Positions 26,022 through 29,284 of a stretch of DNA of 29,284 nucleotides are shown here, in pieces. Numbering within the stretch: position 1 is the first letter of the stretch; every line of letters starts with the position of its first letter. A model generated the notes under the pieces. The model ran no database searches. It was not told the DNA's origin and saw only the letters and a list, made by a program, of their open reading frames with translations. This DNA comes from SZUA-287 sp036397975 (lineage in GTDB: Bacteria; Bacteroidota; Ignavibacteria; UBA10030; UBA6906): NCBI GenBank assembly GCA_036397975.1, contig DASWHW010000086.1, positions 1 through 29,284 on the forward strand, written 5' to 3'. The position numbers and the translations under genes are program-made.

Positions 26022-26597
26022 ATGACTGCTCTCTTCAAGACATCTGCGAAACAGCACGAATTCAACCGTGAAGCGATTCCCCACATGGATATTCTGTACA
26101 ATTACGCCCTGCGAATGACGAACAACAAAGAGGATGCGAGCGACTTGTTGCAGGATACATTCTTGAAGGCATTTCGGTTTTGGGATAAGTACGAGAAGGG
26201 AACTAACATACGCGCGTGGTTGTTTCGAATCATGAAGAATTCATACATCAACCGATACCGGAAGGAAGTAAAGGAACCGGGAAAGGTTGCGTATGATGAG
26301 GTGAAGGAGTTCTACAACACCGTTCGAGATGAGGCGTCAGAAGCGAATGACCTTCAAGAGACAGTGTTCAAAAATCTCTTTGAGGATGATGTAGCGAAAG
26401 CAATTGCAGAACTGCCGGAGGATTTTCGCACCGTTGTTATTCTCTGCGACCTTGAGGGATTACCGTATGAAGAGATTGCCGAATTCGTTGAGTGCCCGCT
26501 TGGAACAGTTCGTTCCCGACTGCACCGCGGCCGGAAGCTCCTGCGGGAAAAACTCACAGACTATGCGCGTCGCCGCGGTTATGTCACAAATGATTAA
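26022..26597 (+). CDS. ECF-type RNA polymerase sigma factor (sigma-70 family)
   Basis: This 191-residue protein has only the two domains of an ECF sigma factor. Sigma region 2 spans about 15-85 (DILYNYALRMTNNKEDASDL, LQDTFLKAFRFWDKYEKGTN, IRAWLFRIMKNSYINRYRK). Region 4 spans about 125-182 (AIAELPEDFRTVVILCDLEG, LPYEEIAEFVECPLGTVRSR, LHRGRKLLREKL), with a helix-turn-helix that reads the -35 element. The ATG at 26022 is preferred to a TTG at 26001, which lies inside the promoter. The gene downstream encodes a membrane anti-sigma factor, so the protein is probably held inactive until an envelope signal releases it. I cannot assign a numbered ECF group with confidence. Confidence 0.93.
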   Translation: MTALFKTSAKQHEFNREAIPHMDILYNYALRMTNNKEDASDLLQDTFLKAFRFWDKYEKGTNIRAWLFRIMKNSYINRYRKEVKEPGKVAYDEVKEFYNTVRDEASEANDLQETVFKNLFEDDVAKAIAELPEDFRTVVILCDLEGLPYEEIAEFVECPLGTVRSRLHRGRKLLREKLTDYARRRGYVTND

Positions 26598-26650
26598 TAG
26601 TTCAGCGAGGATATTTCTCTGATTTTTTGGTAATAAGATACAAGGCCACC

Positions 26651-27472
26651 GTGGAATGTAAATTTGAAGAGCAAATCTGTGCCGCCGTAGACCGCTGTCT
26701 TCCTGAAACTGAGATGGCATCGTTTTTAGAGCACGCCCAACAATGCCCTCCCTGCCGCAGGGAATTTGAAATGCAAGGGGCAGTCAAGTCGTTTATCGCC
26801 AAAGGGATGCACCGGTTGGCTGTTCCAGAAGATCTCCGAGACTGCCTTCACCGGCAGGTACTCTCCAGTCCCCCACCTTCTGCTGTTTTCGACGAATTGT
26901 TTCGCCGCCAGTTCTTTCGACCAGCCCTCGCACTTGGCATAATTGCACTCGTAGTCATTTTCTATTATGTGCGTCCTACCTCAGAGCCTGGAATAAAGCA
27001 AGCGGGCATCGGCAATATTATTGAGCAGTCTTTGGCGAACTATTTCGCGGTGATGAACGGAACCATTGAGCCGCAGGTGAAAACCTCGGAAGCGCAGATC
27101 GTGAAAAATTTTTTTGAGGGGAAAACCGGATTCGAAGTTCTTGTTCCTCAAATTCGGGAGTGCACCCTCGTTGGCGGTGTGTTGAATGAGGCATCTCCCG
27201 GAGTTCCGTTAGCCCACGTTGTCTATACAGACCAAGACAATCGACTTCTCTACCTGTATCAGGCGTGCTGGGACAATATCGATGCGAAGCACCTCTATCT
27301 CCCAGATTCAGTGCGTTCTTCACTGGTCAGGACAAAGTGGTACACCGAGACACGTGCCGACGGACATACGATTGTTCTCTGGTTGCACGGACGGACGCTG
27401 TGTGCAGCGGTTGCACACATGGATAAGGAAGAGCTTCTTGCATGTCTACAATCCGATGAAACGCTTCAGTAA
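26651..27472 (+). CDS. RsiW-like transmembrane anti-sigma factor with zinc-finger (ZAS) domain
   Basis: The protein has 273 residues from a GTG at 26651 that has an AAGG five bases upstream; a TTG at 26627 would add eight residues. The cytoplasmic N-terminus carries a zinc anti-sigma motif: Cys3, then after 24 residues H28-x3-C32-x2-C35 (EHAQQCPPCR). One transmembrane helix follows (about 92-108, LALGIIALVVIFYYV). The periplasmic part, with VKNFFEGKTGFEVLVPQI, LVGGVLNE and HTIVLWLHGRTLCAAVAHMD, resembles the extracytoplasmic domain of RsiW-type anti-sigma proteins. It lies 53 bases after the ECF sigma gene, its presumed partner. Signal-dependent proteolysis is known for RsiW relatives and only inferred here. 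No terminator is seen before the lon promoter. Confidence 0.85.
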   Translation: MECKFEEQICAAVDRCLPETEMASFLEHAQQCPPCRREFEMQGAVKSFIAKGMHRLAVPEDLRDCLHRQVLSSPPPSAVFDELFRRQFFRPALALGIIALVVIFYYVRPTSEPGIKQAGIGNIIEQSLANYFAVMNGTIEPQVKTSEAQIVKNFFEGKTGFEVLVPQIRECTLVGGVLNEASPGVPLAHVVYTDQDNRLLYLYQACWDNIDAKHLYLPDSVRSSLVRTKWYTETRADGHTIVLWLHGRTLCAAVAHMDKEELLACLQSDETLQ

Positions 27473-27479
27473 CGTTTCC

Positions 27480-27508
27480 TTGACAAACCTCCCTAATCTC
27501 GGTATATT
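27480..27508 (+). promoter_or_regulatory. Near-consensus promoter of lon
   Basis: TTGACA (27480-27485), 17 bases, TATATT (27503-27508), starting eight bases after the anti-sigma stop codon. Transcription would start near 27515 and give a leader of about 63 bases. It looks like a housekeeping promoter. No CIRCE inverted repeat or other heat-shock operator is visible. Confidence 0.7.
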
Positions 27509-27524
27509 CATCTAAAGAAACTCG

Positions 27525-27548
27525 AAGGTGTCGCCACGACACCTTTTT
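27525..27548 (+). terminator. Terminator-like hairpin inside the lon leader
   Basis: AAGGTGTCG (27525-27533) and CGACACCTT (27537-27545) form a perfect 9-bp stem with a 3-base loop (CCA). The run of five T at 27544-27548 directly adjoins it. It lies between the lon promoter and the lon start codon. It may end read-through from the sigma/anti-sigma operon, attenuate lon, or both. Confidence 0.7.
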
Positions 27549-27577
27549 CGTTATGTGAAGCAAAGCCAACCGAATCC

Positions 27578-29284
27578 ATGCAGGCCGACACTCTTACCCA
27601 AAAGCTTCACACCCCGGATGCAGAAAACGGCATCCCACGGCTCTTACCAGTCTTGCCGTTACGCGACGTCGTTGTTTTTCCCTATATGATCTTCCCGGTG
27701 CTTGTCGGGAGGGAATCATCCCTGCGCGCCGTGAACCATGCCCTCGACCGTGATAAATATATTTTTCTCGTTGCGCAGAAAAATTCCCTCTTGGAAGAAC
27801 CCGGTGTCGATGATCTCTACCGGGAAGGAACCGTTGCAAAGATTGTCCAGATCCTGAAACTCCCGAACGGCTTGATGAAGATTCTTGTGGATGGTGTTGT
27901 GCAGGGAGTGGTGAAGGAGTTTTTGACTTCGAACAAATGCCTTGAAGCCGAACTGACCGTGAATGTTCAAAAGGTGGAAATGGATTCCGAGATGGACGCC
28001 TTGCTGCGACACACGGGCAGTCTTTTTGCAGAGTATGTGCATCTCAACCGCAATGTTCCCTCCGAGGTTCTGGTCGCCTTTGAAAACACCAAGGATCCTC
28101 AACGCAAAGTATTCTATATTGCGTCGAACATAATTCAGGGAGTGGAGGTTAAGCAGGGCATTCTCCAGTTAATGCACCTGCGCGATCAACTTCATGAACT
28201 CATCCGTCTCTTGAATTCCGAGAATGATGTGTTGAAGATTGAAAAGGAGATCGACGGAAAAGTTCACGACAACATCGCCAAGTCACAAAGGAAATTCTTC
28301 ATTCAGGAACAGATTCGGATTCTCCAAGATGAGCTTGGGGACGACGAGGGCTCTCCGGAACTGGCGAAGCTCCGGGAAGAAATCCAAAAGGCCAAGATGC
28401 CGAAAGAGGCGGAAGAAAAGGCGCTTGAGGAATTCAACAAACTAAAAAAGACTCCCTCGTTGTCACCTGAATCATCCGTCATACGCAGCTACCTCGATTG
28501 GATGGTGAGCGTGCCGTGGCAGAAGCGAACGAAGGACAATCTGAATGTTGCTCACGTAAAAACAATTCTCGACGAGGATCACTTCGGCCTTGAAAAGCCG
28601 AAGGACCGCATTCTTGAGCATATTGCCGTTCTGAACCTGGTCAAGGAAATCAAAGGACAGATTCTCTGCTTTGTAGGACCGCCGGGAGTGGGGAAGACGT
28701 CACTTGCAAAATCCATCGCGCGTGCACTCGGTCGGAGATTGGTGAGAATCTCGCTGGGAGGGGTGCGGGATGAGGCGGAGATACGGGGCCACCGGCGCAC
28801 ATATATCGGCTCAATGCCGGGGAAGATTATTCAGTCAATGAAGAGAGCTGGGGTGGTAAATCCCGTGCTGTTGCTGGATGAAGTGGACAAAATGAGCATG
28901 GATTTCCGGGGAGATCCCTCTTCTGCTCTCCTGGAGGTATTGGACCCGGAACAGAACAACACCTTCAGCGATCATTACCTGGATGTGGATTACGACCTCT
29001 CGCACACAATGTTTATTACCACAGCAAACGTTCGCTATGCAATTCCACTCCCGCTCCAGGACAGGATGGAGATTATTGAGCTGCCCGGATACTTGCACCA
29101 TGACAAGCGTGAGATCGCTCAACGTCACATCATCCCGAAACAACTGAAAGAGCATGGCATTCACAACCACCATGTTCGATTTAGCGGCGCTGCCCTGGAC
29201 AAACTTATTGCCGAATACACCCGGGAAGCCGGTGTCCGCAACCTCGAGAGGGAGATCGCATCGGTTTGCCGGAAGGTTGCCAAA
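27578..29284 (+). CDS. lon: ATP-dependent protease Lon (5' part; runs off the right edge)
   Basis: From the ATG at 27578, 569 codons are open to the window end. The LON N-terminal substrate-binding domain begins with LPVLPLRDVVVFPYMIFPVL (about residues 23-42) and leads to a coiled region (KSQRKFFIQEQIRILQDEL). The AAA+ module has Walker A G367-PPGVGKT-374, Walker B LLLDEVDK (431-438), and RISLGGVRDEAEIRGHRRTY and TFSDHYLDVDYDLS motifs, all typical of LonA. The proteolytic Ser-Lys domain lies beyond the window, so catalytic competence cannot be checked. Lon degrades misfolded and regulatory proteins in the cytoplasm. It has its own promoter and a leader hairpin, and no clear Shine-Dalgarno precedes the ATG. 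Confidence 0.96.
   Translation, partial: MQADTLTQKLHTPDAENGIPRLLPVLPLRDVVVFPYMIFPVLVGRESSLRAVNHALDRDKYIFLVAQKNSLLEEPGVDDLYREGTVAKIVQILKLPNGLMKILVDGVVQGVVKEFLTSNKCLEAELTVNVQKVEMDSEMDALLRHTGSLFAEYVHLNRNVPSEVLVAFENTKDPQRKVFYIASNIIQGVEVKQGILQLMHLRDQLHELIRLLNSENDVLKIEKEIDGKVHDNIAKSQRKFFIQEQIRILQDELGDDEGSPELAKLREEIQKAKMPKEAEEKALEEFNKLKKTPSLSPESSVIRSYLDWMVSVPWQKRTKDNLNVAHVKTILDEDHFGLEKPKDRILEHIAVLNLVKEIKGQILCFVGPPGVGKTSLAKSIARALGRRLVRISLGGVRDEAEIRGHRRTYIGSMPGKIIQSMKRAGVVNPVLLLDEVDKMSMDFRGDPSSALLEVLDPEQNNTFSDHYLDVDYDLSHTMFITTANVRYAIPLPLQDRMEIIELPGYLHHDKREIAQRHIIPKQLKEHGIHNHHVRFSGAALDKLIAEYTREAGVRNLEREIASVCRKVAK

Noticed and set aside
27480..27577. Possible CIRCE or similar heat-shock operator before lon
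   Set aside because: The inverted repeat present has a 3-base loop and no TTAGCACTC-type arms; it looks like a terminator hairpin.
1..29284. Phage, transposon or integrated element
   Set aside because: No transposase, integrase, terminal repeats or tRNA-flanked boundary was seen; gene content and order are those of a chromosomal core region.

Overview
The window is a chromosomal segment of a diderm bacterium, most likely from the Bacteroidota/Ignavibacteriota/Calditrichota neighbourhood. The evidence for this is: protein families typical of that group (DUF2911, DUF4159, DUF4175, an M49 peptidase-like lipoprotein with a five-residue zinc motif), a PASTA-tailed division transpeptidase inside the dcw cluster, and a promoter ahead of mraZ that fits the Bacteroidota pattern TTG-19-TAnnTTTG. 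Some genes also carry good Shine-Dalgarno sequences (AAGGAG), which is less usual for core Bacteroidetes, so a deep branch such as Ignavibacteria is a reasonable guess. The lineage is inferred, not proven. No tRNA, rRNA, CRISPR array or insertion sequence was seen.

Layout. Positions 1-443 (minus strand) hold the 5' part of a secreted DUF2911 protein. Everything after that reads rightward. Positions 672-2336 encode an M49-like (dipeptidyl-peptidase III type) lipoprotein. Positions 2459-2530 carry the promoter and MraZ operator that open a complete division and cell wall cluster (2576-20554): mraZ, rsmH, ftsL, ftsI (PBP with two PASTA domains), murE, murF, mraY, murD, ftsW, murG, a small unknown membrane/PH-like gene, murC, murB, ftsQ, ftsA and ftsZ. 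A strong intrinsic terminator follows ftsZ (20583-20622). Many junctions overlap by four bases (ATGA or GTGA), which suggests one translationally coupled operon. There is no ddl gene in the cluster.

The rest of the window holds a DUF4159-DUF4175 pair, a cytoplasmic-looking M14 carboxypeptidase, an ECF sigma factor with its RsiW-like membrane anti-sigma factor, and the first 569 codons of lon. The ECF gene is preceded by a near-consensus promoter so close to the ATG that the mRNA would be nearly leaderless. The lon gene has a near-consensus promoter followed by a terminator-like hairpin in the leader.

How the genes work together. MurC, MurD, MurE and MurF build the UDP-MurNAc-pentapeptide; MurE carries the DNPR motif for meso-diaminopimelate. 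MurB supplies UDP-MurNAc. MraY and MurG make lipid I and lipid II. FtsW and FtsI polymerise and cross-link septal peptidoglycan. FtsL and FtsQ connect these to the FtsA-FtsZ ring, and MraZ probably represses the operon. The most notable items are a MurB with altered flavin-binding motifs, the unknown gene between murG and murC, the M49-like protein with HEICH in place of the usual six-residue motif, and the lon leader hairpin.
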